Part shown: piece by piece, positions 47,093 to 57,264 of the stretch | Layout of the letters: every line of letters starts with the position of its first letter | Position numbering within the stretch: position 1 is the first letter of the stretch | Assembly (NCBI RefSeq): GCF_040712315.1 | Contig: NC_134015.1 | Span: forward strand, 9,444,945-9,508,944 | Source of the DNA: Castanea sativa | Lineage: Eukaryota > Streptophyta > Magnoliopsida > Fagales > Fagaceae | Direction: 5' to 3' | DNA length: 64,000 bases | Made by a program: the position numbers and the translations under genes | The notes under the pieces: model-generated | The model's database searches: none | The model's input: only the letters and a program-made list of their open reading frames with translations | Told to the model about the DNA's origin: nothing

Positions 47093-47795
47093 TGTAGGGA
47101 CACGATTTTCAGACCAAGCCCTAAATGTAAGGGATCTTGGCCCAGTGAACCTAGTACAATAAATTTGTAGAGAGTGGGTCAAAGAGCTAGGCTTTAGTGC
47201 GTGGATAGCAATTAGTATGGTTTTGGATGATGAGCCAACATGAATTGTACCCTGTTTGTGTAAGAAAGTTTGTCCTCGGCACAATCCGAGGAGCTCTGTT
47301 CTAGCATATATTGGATGACCACTAAGCAGAGTTGTTGAGGTTGCTATAGTGCTTTCTCTTCTCCTTTTTTCGTCCCCCTCTCTCTGGGATCTCTACCCTT
47401 ATTTATATTACATCTCTCCCTTCATCCTTACCCTACATGTGGACTACATGTGGACAGTTGATGGTTTATACTGATATTTGTCCCATCATCCCCCTCTAAA
47501 AGTCTTCTGGGGTGGCTGTAAGGCTGCCATAATACTGTTCGGAGGTCACTTCCTCATTAATGCGGTGATAGCAACTCCCCCTTAGATATTTTTGAGCCCT
47601 TATCCCTCTTGTACATTCATGGTGCTCGTTGCTATCATTAGAACTTCCTGAAAGGTCATCTTTGATCATTAGGATCTATACTAGATTTGCATTTAACCTT
47701 AGTCCGAGGAGATGGCGCTCCTCGGACTCGAACGACCCATGCTTCTCGGCCAAACCACATGCTCTCGGCCAAATCTCAAAATACACGACCCCACA
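47093..47795 (-). repeat. LTR (upstream LTR in element orientation)
   Basis: 703 bp, almost identical to the copy at 44534-45238. It is preceded on the plus strand by GACGGCGCCA (47081-47090), the reverse of the primer-binding site. Confidence 0.92.
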
Positions 47796-47800
47796 CTTAC

Positions 47801-47924
47801 TCTCTTCTTCTTCTTCTTTTTGCAAAATTGTCAAAGATGTACTTGATATAAATATTTTTATTTACATAAGAAAATATCATATGTTAAATCAAAATTACAA
47901 ACATTCCATGTATAAGCAATAAAA

Positions 47925-47960
<36 letters not shown>

Positions 47961-48049
47961 GTGTGTACATTATATTCTTCAGATTTAATTTTTTTATATA
48001 TTTTTTCTCAAAAGAAAATTATATATTTAGGTTGGCTCCTCCTAAAAAT
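47801..48049. other. Intergenic with (TA)n
   Basis: A TA run at about 47929-47958. Nothing else recognised. Confidence 0.3.
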
Positions 48050-48237
48050 ATTTTCTAGCTTTGCCATTAGCGCCCACAACAACGTTACCCTACTTACGTC
48101 CATGATAGAAAGAGTAGTATTTTAGACAACCAATAATGGATTTTGTGTCTCGGAGGATTAGGCCAAAAGCAGAGAAGAACACTTCCTCATTTTGAAGGGA
48201 TTTTATTACAATCTCTGCGTCACCTTCTAAGACCATG
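48050..48237 (-). pseudogene. LINE RNase H fragment
   Basis: The minus strand encodes a degenerate RNase H tail of a plant non-LTR retrotransposon: VLEGDAEIVIKSL, then GLILRD, then a HGRK-stop-GN region corresponding to the family HVxRxGN. There is at least one in-frame stop. The remainder of the LINE is not recognisable. Sequence near 48990-49090 (TTTCCGGGTGCTTTGGGAA ... TTTCAAAAAA, plus strand) may be another LINE 3' end. Confidence 0.6.
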
Positions 48238-49309
48238 TTGTTGGATTATGTAGAGCTTAGTTTGTATTTAATCCAAATTATGACTCGACACGATATAAAA
48301 CTTTTACATTTTCAATAGGAGATTTTTTTAGGCTTAGTCCATATAGTAGAAGATTGGGCCGATAGGCTCATGCCAGATATAAATACCATTGTGCATCCTT
48401 TGCATGAGATATAAATACCATTATTTTAGATTAAGGTTGGTTGTGTTGTCAATTTTGAGAAGAAAAAAAAAAACTGTATAATGCATCTTGTATTTATCAT
48501 TGTAACTCTGTCGACGTATACAAATTTTCGAATCACGTAATTTTTTGTGTCATGTGGTTGCTTTGTGTTATTTTTCTCTATGTTCTCAGCGTCCCATAGA
48601 TTTGGAAATTTCTATTTATTCCCAACAAGTCTTATGGATATCAATGAATCAATATCCTGAACAAATTGTTTAGATTTATTTATAACTCTACCATGAATTT
48701 TTTTTTTCTTTTTTGGATAAAATACCATAAAGTTATAAAAATCTTAATAATTTATTGATAAATAAAAGGTTTAGATTTTGCTAAAACCTCAATATTTAAA
48801 CAAACATTTAATATCATTTATTGCTAGCTTAAAATCTTATTTAATATTAATGACGTGACCAAATTTAAACCATTAATTTATTATTAATAAATTGTCAACA
48901 TTTTAAGAAGTGAGTGAGAGAAAATATGGTAGGAAGATTACCTGCTTGCATTCATGAGTAGCAAATTACTTCTAATATACCAAATGGCTCTGTTTTGTAA
49001 TGCTGGTGCCCTTTTATTCTGGAACGTATTGTTTCCGGGTGCTTTGGGAATATGAATGAAAGTTCGTAGTTTGGCTTTCAAAAAAGAAAAATTGAAGAAA
49101 TCCGTGATAAAATTATCATAAAAATTCCAAATAATCTCAATGAAAGTTTAAAAGGAAAAATTATAGTATAATACGGTTTCAAGTGAACTTCTCTCCTAGT
49201 ATATGTGAACTGTAGTTATTGTGAGAATATGATATTGTAAGTTCATATTTATCTCTCATACAATGGTGACTTAATTTAGTACAAATTAACTCAACTGATA
49301 AAGTCTCTT
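48238..49309. other. Intergenic, possible LINE 3' end near 48990-49090
   Basis: AT-rich. No coding gene. A TTTGGCTTTCAAAAAAG end near 49070-49086 resembles a retroelement 3' terminus, at low confidence. Confidence 0.3.
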
Positions 49310-49815
49310 ATAATTGAATAAGAGGTTTAAAGTTCAAACTCCACCTACACCAAAATTAATTGGTATTTTAACATACGATAAAAAAAAATCAATATATTCA
49401 TCCGTTTGAAATTCTATTGTATCCATTAAAAAATAAGTATGACAAAATCCAGGCACTACAACACTCTATTCAAAGGACAGCCAGGCTATTCATGCTTCTT
49501 GGATCATTATATTTAAAGCTATGATTAATGAGAAGTAATATTGCAGCAACCAATGAGCAGTGATATTGTAATCGAATATAATATTTGAAGTTCAAATTTT
49601 AACTACATCAAAATTAATTAGTATCTTAACGTGACCATAAAAAAATCATTATATTCAACGTTGAAATTCTATTTTATCTATTAAAAAATATGTATATATA
49701 ATGAAATTCGGGCATTAAGACACTCTATTCAAAGGACAGCCAGGCTATTCTTGCTTATTGGATAATTATATTTAAAGCTATGACAAATGAGAAGTGATAT
49801 TGCAGCAACCAATGA
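49310..49815. repeat. Direct duplication, period about 259 bp
   Basis: CACTCTATTCAAAGGACAGC occurs at 49462 and 49721. The surrounding roughly 250 bp (from a TTCAAACTCCACCTACACC/TTCAAATTTTAACTACATC SINE-like stretch through GAGAAGTxATATTGCAGCAA) are repeated in tandem with moderate divergence. The 5' part looks like a tRNA-derived SINE tail that was duplicated with its neighbour DNA. Confidence 0.8.
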
Positions 49816-52106
49816 TATCTGGTACAAACAATTGGTACTCTCTCATATGGTAAAGCCATCAAGGAATTCTTTAGGATAGATGTATCATATATGGGTCAAG
49901 CCATCAAGATTTCAGCTCTTACAAGTTAGTATATTGCCAAAAAAACAAGTCACATGTTCCTCAATAGTATGATTGGAATTGGATACAATTAAACCGCGAA
50001 TTTTAAAAAATTCATATTTAATTTTATGAAATTATTTTTACTCTTATTTCTGGTAGAAAAAGAAAAAAAAATTTAAGAGGGGTAGGCAATTCCCACACGC
50101 CACAAATACATATTATAACCTCTTTCTCTCATTCTCACTGTCTCTTACAAAAGTAAACCTTATATACCTAATCTATTAATAAGATTTACTTTGCCGTGAG
50201 ATGTTGGTAACTGTCATATACCAAGTGAATTCAATTTCGAAATAGTTAAAAAAAAAAAAATTGACTTGATCAAGAAACCTCCTACCACTCTAATGCCCCT
50301 CTTAATCATAACTTATAAGCTCATGTTACCTGCAAAGACAAAGATACAAGCTCCAAGCAGAGTACCGAGAGAACCAAAAAATGACATTTGCATATGTAAG
50401 ATGTTATAAACTAATTAATAGAAAAGGTAAAATCTCACTATTGGCTTCATTGGAAGATCAAATTGCTTACTATCATTGCAAATGAGATTTCAAACAACAT
50501 TTTTCAGTGTTTAAACGCTGAAAATTGTAATTCTTTAAAAAAAAAAAAGCATTTGGTAAGGGTATTTTTTTAGGATTGTTTAAATTATGTTATTCATTTT
50601 AAGGTATTTAAACACTAAATTTAGAAAACTCTTTTACCAGTTTTTAGATTTCAAACAACATTGTTTAATGGTACTTAATTTTGTACATATTTTGAAAAAC
50701 ATGGGGCACACTTGATTAGACAACACATAAAACTTCCATTTTCAATTCCAACCAAGAGGCCCACTTGTCAATGTTTTTTTTTTTTTTTAAAAAAAACACA
50801 CACACACACCAAACACACAATTATATTTTTTTCGCACAATAAAACATGTTATTTAAAACATGGTATCAAACAAATTTTTTACTTTATGAATATTGTAAAC
50901 ATGTGTTTTCACAACTCTTTTTAAATCACATTTTTCACATCATTTTAAATTACGATACTAGAAATCTTCAACCAAACGGCCCTAAAACTGTGTTTGGTTT
51001 TAGCATCATTCACAACTCAATTATCAAAACTCAATTCTCGTGACTCAAAAGTCGAAAATGCTACCCCATATCTCATGTCTTATGCTCCATTTTCCTCTTA
51101 TTTTGAAAATCCAATTACCAAACGTGTCCAATCATAAAGGTTGTCAATTGTCATACTTAAAATATGGAGTCATTGCAATTATTCACCCTAGAGTATAGGC
51201 TTATGCTTATCAGTTGCTACTCTGGTCTATAGTTCTGTAGTTGTTGCCCATAGTTTTCGTGGCGTAGACTTCGCCCATGTTGGTCGAAATGGCAATAGTT
51301 CAACCCATTTACTTGCAAGACATACTTTAGGTATTGCAAATTTGTCTGTTTGGGTTGAAGAGACTCCTTATTTCCTTGAATAAGCTCTCAATTAGGATGT
51401 ATTTGTCAATTCTTTTGTTTAATAAAGTTTAGAAGTATTTCACATAAAAAAAAAAAACCTATTTTCAAAATTAAAACACCCACTAATTTTCAAAATTACT
51501 AAATTAGTGGACAAATTGGGTGATGGGATAACTAATAAATTTGCAATGCCCAACCCATAAAACCTCAGTACTGTTACTTAGTGTAACACTCATTTGAATG
51601 ATGCAATGCATGGTGTTGATTGTAAAAAATATAGCTTATACTGAATATTACAATCCCATGATATATGATGGATAGCAATAATTAACTTTAATATATACCA
51701 AAAAATAAATTAAAATAAAATTTCCTTCAACATTACTTGAAGGTAATTTGATCTCTTAAAAATTTTGCACGTTCCAAAAATAGTTTTGCTGGCTTTGACA
51801 TGATTTGCCAACTTATGACCAAATTAAGTTTGGCCAGCCTAATTTTGAGGGTTTGTCATAATTTGTTCCAACTTGCCTAACTTTCATCATCTTTTCAAAC
51901 TATAAATTCACAACTAAAACATGGGGCTATTTAGTAATGTAGTTTAAGTAACACTTATCAATTTTTAAACAATATAACACGTATTTTTACACACTTTTTC
52001 ACCTATACGTATTTTCAAAAAATACAAACTACATTACTAAAACAAGAATTCCAAGAATTTCCAAGAATTACCCAGAAAATTGCATCTAAAAACCAGTTTG
52101 ATTAAG
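49816..52106. other. AT-rich intergenic with MITE-like scraps
   Basis: Around 50440-51130 are stretches with TTTGGTAAGG, CCAAACGGCCC and TGTTTGGTTTTAGCATC / ATTACCAAACGTGTCC that look like ends of nested hAT-type MITEs. None has a clean target duplication. No gene was found. Confidence 0.35.
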
Positions 52107-53060
52107 GGTCCGTTTGGATAGAACTTATTTTGCTGAAACTGAAAACTGAAAACTGAAAACACTATAGCAAATAAGTGAAAAAACGTGGATGATTATTTTT
52201 TGATACGGGTACTGTAGCTCAGTTGAAAAACGCAGATGATTTTTTTTTCACTCCTCGCCCACCCTAACGCCTGTCTTCAAGAAGAGAAGCCCACGCCCTC
52301 CAGAGAAATCCACAGAGGAAGACAACCTAGTCCGACGCCAGTAGAGGTTCCAGTCGGCGCAGTGGTCGGTGTCCACCTGTCTATCGTACCCACAAAGAGG
52401 AGGAGATATCTAAAACCAAAATCAAACCCAGAAAACTCAAGGATTCAAACCACAAATCAAAACTTAGATAAAATCTAAATATCAAAAGATTCAAAACCCA
52501 TTACAGACCCAAATATTAAAACCCAAACAAGCTCAAGATTCTTGGGACTAACCATCGATTGACTCACTTGCGAAGTCTAATCGAGTAATCGACCACCAAG
52601 CAATGGAGGTAGAGACAACAACTTGAAGATCTGACCTGGGTGGCAGCAAAAACAGAGGTGCTTGAAGATAAAAAGTTGAAATGGTGGTGGGTTTTATGTT
52701 GTGGGTGGAGATGGAAATCTTAGATCTGACTTGAAGGGGGTAGAAATCTCAAGTTTTGTATATATATATAAGCAAATCGGTGCGGTTCGGTGTTCACCGG
52801 AATCCAAAAACCTTTGCCGACAACCGTACCGACCGACTTTGGTGCTTGAAAATCGCTGCCAACCACCGTGCCTAACATTTGCGGTGGAGGTTTGAGGTGG
52901 GCGGATCGGTTCAACTCCGGCCGGTTTCGTCGGTGGCGGGCGGTGCCTGTACAGCCTTAAAAAGAACCCAGTCCGACGCCGGCAAACCTTCTTGGATGAT
53001 CCTCTGCTGTTTCGGTGCACACCGAAGAAAAAAGCTACCGTTTTCTCATTCCTGCGTAAT
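52107..53060. other. GC-rich block led by a hAT-type MITE terminus
   Basis: It begins AGGGTCCGTTTGGATAGAAC, the terminus shared with the MITE at 56517-56767, and continues with AAACTGAAAACACTATAGCA. From about 52250 the sequence turns GC-rich, with repeated CAGTCCGACGCC (about 52329 and 52969) and GGCGG/CCGCC words. It ends just before a TA array. I recognise no protein family in it. It may be a larger member of the MITE family or captured genic DNA; no right terminus was found. Confidence 0.35.
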
Positions 53061-53064
53061 GGTT

Positions 53065-53067
<3 letters not shown>

Positions 53068-53107
<40 letters not shown>
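53068..53107. repeat. (TA)n microsatellite
   Basis: A TA run of about 40 bp immediately after the GC-rich block. Confidence 0.93.
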
Positions 53108-53109
<2 letters not shown>

Positions 53110-54000
53110 TTTTCTTTTTTTTTGGATTAGTGATCAAACTTATGCTTGACACTTAAAAAGTTTCCTTTGTGATTCTGCTTCTTCATAAAATCTAATTTAA
53201 AAACCAAATAACAATTAGCAATTCTTAAATACCTTGCGTTTGGTTGATTACAAATCAAATTTGACCCTACTTTCTTTCTTTCTTTTTTTAATGAAAATTT
53301 TGATCCTACGTTCTGTTGTGCCGCATGTCTCATAGCCCATAAGAAGATGAGATCTTAAACTAATTGATTTGGGTCATTGTTTTGGATCGATGTTTATTCA
53401 TTGAAAGGGACGGTGATGGGCCACAAATATAAGATATTGAAAATGACATACCCATAACAACTGTGATGATATCTATTAGTCAAGGTCCTCAAGGAGAATG
53501 GTTGACAACCATGTGACCAATAGTAGTATTTGTATAGAATTGTCTATAGTTCAGATCACGTGACCTTAGCCCCAAGAAAAGGAAAAAGATAAGGGAAGGG
53601 CTGACAATAGGGTTAGAGAAATAAAAACATTTTTCCAATGTAGTTTTCTTTTGTCTTTATAATTACGCATGAGAAAAGTCTTGTGGTAGCTTTTAGACTA
53701 CTTGTTAGAAGAGAATTTGGTTTGGTTTTGCTTTTATAAGTTGCGGATCATGGTTCAATATGTACGATTAGCCACCCAAAACGACTCTAGTTATTATCTT
53801 GGTTGAGATGGTGAAACAAATGAAAATATAGAAAATGTAAGAATGATGGAAATATGGAAGTATGAAAAATGTTTCAATTTCTCTTACGTGTATAGTAGGG
53901 ACTAGGGACTAGGGAGATTAAGTGAAATAAAAAGATTGAAAATGTAATTTGCATAAATTTATTATTCTTGCCTAATTAAATTTGAAGCAATTTTTTTATT
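53110..54000. other. Intergenic, nothing recognised
   Basis: No supported gene. A small direct repeat GGGACTAGGGACTAGGGA is at about 53897. Confidence 0.3.
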
Positions 54001-54005
54001 AGTAG

Positions 54006-54738
54006 TGTAAGGACACAATTCAAATTCCCAAACCACGACTGGGAGGAAAATGGGCTTGAAAGACCTTTCTTCACAATGAATTTGTAGAGGATGGGTTTGT
54101 AATTTAGATTTCAAGGATGGCTTAGACAATTACAAAAAGAACGGGCTTTGGGCTCAATGGAACAAAACAAAGAATCGTTTGCAAAGAGTAAGACTGAGAA
54201 TTCCTCCTCGGACTGTTTCCGAGGATAGTTTCTAATAGTATTTCTCAAGTTTGGATACAAATATTGATCATCATACACTTTTTCTTTCTCAAAAAGCCTT
54301 TTATTGCTTCGTATGCCTTCCCTTCTATTTATAATCTTTCTCTTCTACTCATCATCTTCCACCTTATGGCTGCAATCCTGATTTCTGGATACTTGTCCCA
54401 TCCATTCTTCCCTAAAGCCCGCTGGGATTTGGGACCAAGTTCCAAGCTCTATGCTCAGGTCCCATCCTTCCATCTATACTGTCAGCGTATCAATTACAGA
54501 GTCTTTAATATATGGGCGGTGGTAGCAACTTTACTTTAGACATTCCACCGCTCTTTCTACTGTCCTCCACGTATACTGTGTATCCTCGGCTTAACATTCC
54601 GAGGACGAATCTACTCCTCGGACGGTATGGGACACTTAAATACTCCACGATCATTTTGATGTTTTCGGATTTGGGTTTCTAGCCCAAAAGACCTCGTTGG
54701 GCCGTCCTTCATAAATTACTGGACCCAATACCCCTACA
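54006..54738. mobile_element. Solo LTR, TSD AGTAG
   Basis: 733 bp starting TGTAAGGACACAATT and ending CAATACCCCTACA. It is bounded by the exact 5-bp duplication AGTAG (54001-54005 and 54739-54743). It contains the CTCCTCGGAC/TTCCGAGGAC words typical of the other LTR in this window, and a similar TGTARGGACAC start. With no interior or second LTR it is a solo LTR left by recombination between two LTRs. Confidence 0.9.
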
Positions 54739-54743
54739 AGTAG

Positions 54744-56495
54744 TATATAAAAATAATTTTTGTTATATCGGTTAAATTAGTAGAGATGAATACGTCACAT
54801 TTATTATGTTATATTATTTACCTATCAATTTTATACAATAAAAATTGTGATCAGCTGAAATAAACACATCATAAAAAAAATTTCCAAATATTGTACAAAA
54901 GTAAAAGCAGTGGAAATAGAGAACACAACAATTTGATAATTCAAGAAAAACAAAAGAAATAGATATTTCAAAATAAAAACCACTAGGGGGTCACAAGTTT
55001 AAAACAAAATCTACTAACTAAAAACAAGTTTTACAATGCTAAATAACTCTATTCTTAGTAAAACTAACCACCGTTGCTAAACGTAGCTCCATCAATTCAA
55101 ATAAAGCTCGATCTATCAAAAAATTGCATTTTTGATCTATCTAACAATTATCGAAAGTGGTCGAAAAGCTGTAAACTTGCACAGTGACATGCAGAACCTA
55201 GCTAGGATGCAATCTTGTTCATACAAAATACAATTTTAAATTAAATACAAGACTTAGGCAGTTAAGTGGGAGCTATAATTATAAATTGTGTTTATCTGCT
55301 TTGCAAGGACTGTAGGAGTGTCGACTATTCCATTATTTTACTTGTCTTGCTTGCCATAGCTGGTATAGATGCAAAATAACGTGACGCTATTTTCCTCGTT
55401 TTTATTAGTGCCCATGTATTTTGATGGAAAAAGAATCATTCTTATCCACTCATTTCCTACATCAAACAAGTCCATCTCAAAGTGTCTTTTTCAGCTAATC
55501 AGTATTTCAAACCAGGCTTGAGCATTATAGATTTTGGCCCATTTCATCATTTTTTAACAATCACATTTTGAAGTGTCAATCAATTGTCCATCAAAATTTC
55601 TCACCAAATCATTACACGGAAAAGTTTTTCCATTCTTTTTTCCCTTACTCCTCTGGTCCCAAATAAAAAAAAATAATAATAACAGGGCTCAGTTGCGGAA
55701 ACCCAAAAGCCGACCTAAAAGCTGGATGGGCTAGTAACAGAGGAATCAGAAATAGGATTTGAGAAATTATTGGGCTCGGTGGAAATAAAGTTTTGTTTTT
55801 TTGTTTGTAATGGGCTTGGGCTTGGGCTTTGAAGTGTTACAAACTCCCATATGTAGATTGTGTTGTTGACTTGGGGGTGCTTTTCAGCTTTGGCACAATC
55901 TTTGTTTGGGGCATTTTGGCAGGGTTCAACTAAAAATTACAATTGCATGAGTGCTCTGAACATTTTATTTTTTAAATGGATTTAAGATGTAGACTTGAAA
56001 ATAAAAAGAAGAAATTATGTCCATTATTTTGTGCTTTTCTTTCTAATACCCTAGTGGCTAGTAGTTTTATAGTACTTCCCCTCCTTGGTCTTGAGCTCAA
56101 TCTATTTTTGGTAATCAATTTATAATAGTAATTTTTTTTTTTTTTTTTTACAGTTCGTAAAGAAGAAATTAGTTCTTGTTCTTAAGGGGTTTTCTAATTT
56201 TGAGTTCTTTGTGATATGTAGACCTAGTCAATCTAGAACAAAGTTGTAGAAAAAGTGAAAATCCCTTCATTTAGAAAAATAATTTTGAGTTCTTTGTGAT
56301 ATGTAACATGGAAGATATGGGTCATTCAGAAATAAATTTTATTACTCACAATTTTGAGCTTTTTACCAAGAGTTATAAATAAATTTTCTCAATTTATATT
56401 GCCAAAAAAAAAAAAAACTTTTAAATGATGTATTGGCTTTGAAATATAACCCTTGAAGGCTAAATTAATTCATTTAAAAATACCACCGGGAACCT
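54744..56495. other. Intergenic, no gene recognised
   Basis: AT-rich. A GGGCTTGGGCTTGGGCTTTG run at about 55811 and GGGCTC-rich text at 55685-55830 could be LTR relics. No open frame of a recognisable family. Confidence 0.3.
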
Positions 56496-56516
56496 TTAGT
56501 ATGATAGTTACTCTAC

Positions 56517-56767
56517 GAGGGCGTTTGGATCCGCGTTTGTGCGTCTACGTCCGCGTTTTTGCTTTTTTTTTTTTTTTTAACTCAGCCGCATGTATTGACT
56601 TTTCAGCAATGAACAGTGCACAAATATATTGTTCACGGGTCCTACAAATTTCACTTTTCAGCAACTTTTTTATTAAAAATGGGTCCCGCAGTACTATTCA
56701 CACATTTTAAAATTATTTTGCTACAGTGTTTTCAGTTTTCAACAATAAGTTCTATCCAAACGGACCC
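56517..56767. mobile_element. hAT-like MITE, same family as near 52107
   Basis: Left end GAGGGCGTTTGGATCCG; right end, read inward on the minus strand, GGGTCCGTTTGGATAGAAC followed by AAAACTGAAAACACTGTAGC. It is flanked by an unusually long 21-bp direct repeat, TTAGTATGATAGTTACTCTAC (56496-56516 and 56768-56788), which is also the head of the adjacent SINE. Confidence 0.7.
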
Positions 56768-56911
56768 TTAGTATGATAGTTACTCTACAAGTATAAGTTT
56801 TTATAGGGGCAAGAGCCATGGATTCAAGTCTCCAAAAGACAGCTTCACACACATAGATACTTAGATTAAGCTAGAGTATAATTTTATCTTAGAGCAAAAA
56901 TAAATAAATAA
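56768..56911 (+). mobile_element. tRNA-derived SINE, copy 3 (diverged)
   Basis: Same family as 12976-13131: ATGATAGTTACTCTACAAGT head, GGATTCAAGTCT B box, then TTCACACACATAGATACTTAG and TTTTATCTTAGAGCAAAAAT. It is more diverged and its head is duplicated on the other side of the neighbouring MITE. Confidence 0.75.
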
Positions 56912-57104
56912 ACCCTTTTAGAAATAAATATTTGCTTCTGATTTATTTAATGAAATCAATTGCATTAAGGTTCTTTTTTATTTTCTTACATGATGAGATT
57001 TCATGTCTCTTTTTTGATACCATAAATATAGTCATCTAAGTTTCCTTCACTATTTATAATTTAGTTCTTTCTCAAAAAAAAAATATATTTATAATTTAGT
57101 TTTT

Positions 57105-57260
57105 TTTTTATATATAAGACATAAATTATATTCTAACCTAATCTAAGTATATATATGTGCGTGAAGCTCCATCCTAGAGACTTGAACCTCAACCCTTACC
57201 CCCTCACCCGACAAACACTTATACTTGTAGAGTAGCCATCATGCTAAGAGTGCGCGATGG
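57105..57260 (-). mobile_element. tRNA-derived SINE, copy 4, minus strand
   Basis: Reverse complement of the same SINE: on the plus strand, ATTCTAACCTAATCTAAGTA, AGACTTGAACCTC (B box reversed), ACACTTATACTTGTAGAGTA and GCGCGATGG-type head words near 57250. It lies inverted about 200 bp from copy 3. Confidence 0.75.
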
Positions 57261-57264
57261 TCCA

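Larger units (their letters stand above)
44534..47795 (-). mobile_element. Non-autonomous LTR retrotransposon, recent, TSD CTTAC
   Basis: Two near-identical LTRs (44534-45238 and 47093-47795, TG...CA termini) flank an interior of about 1.85 kb. The 5-bp duplication CTTAC is exact at 44529-44533 and 47796-47800. On the minus strand the LTR at 47795-47093 is followed after AT by TGGCGCCGTC (47090-47081), a typical primer-binding site, so the element is transcribed on the minus strand. The interior has no gag, protease, integrase or reverse transcriptase. It is dominated by an 81-bp tandem array (45640-46690). It is TRIM/LARD-like and depends on another element's enzymes. The LTRs differ at only a few sites, mainly a short changed block near 44762/47321, so the insertion is young. 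Confidence 0.92.

Noticed and set aside
50712..50924. Open frame with a poly-Phe and His/Thr run
   Set aside because: It is built from T and CA simple repeats.
52694..53152. Arg-rich open frame of about 150 codons on the minus strand
   Set aside because: It runs through a TA array and the GC-rich unknown block, with no recognisable domain and no promoter.
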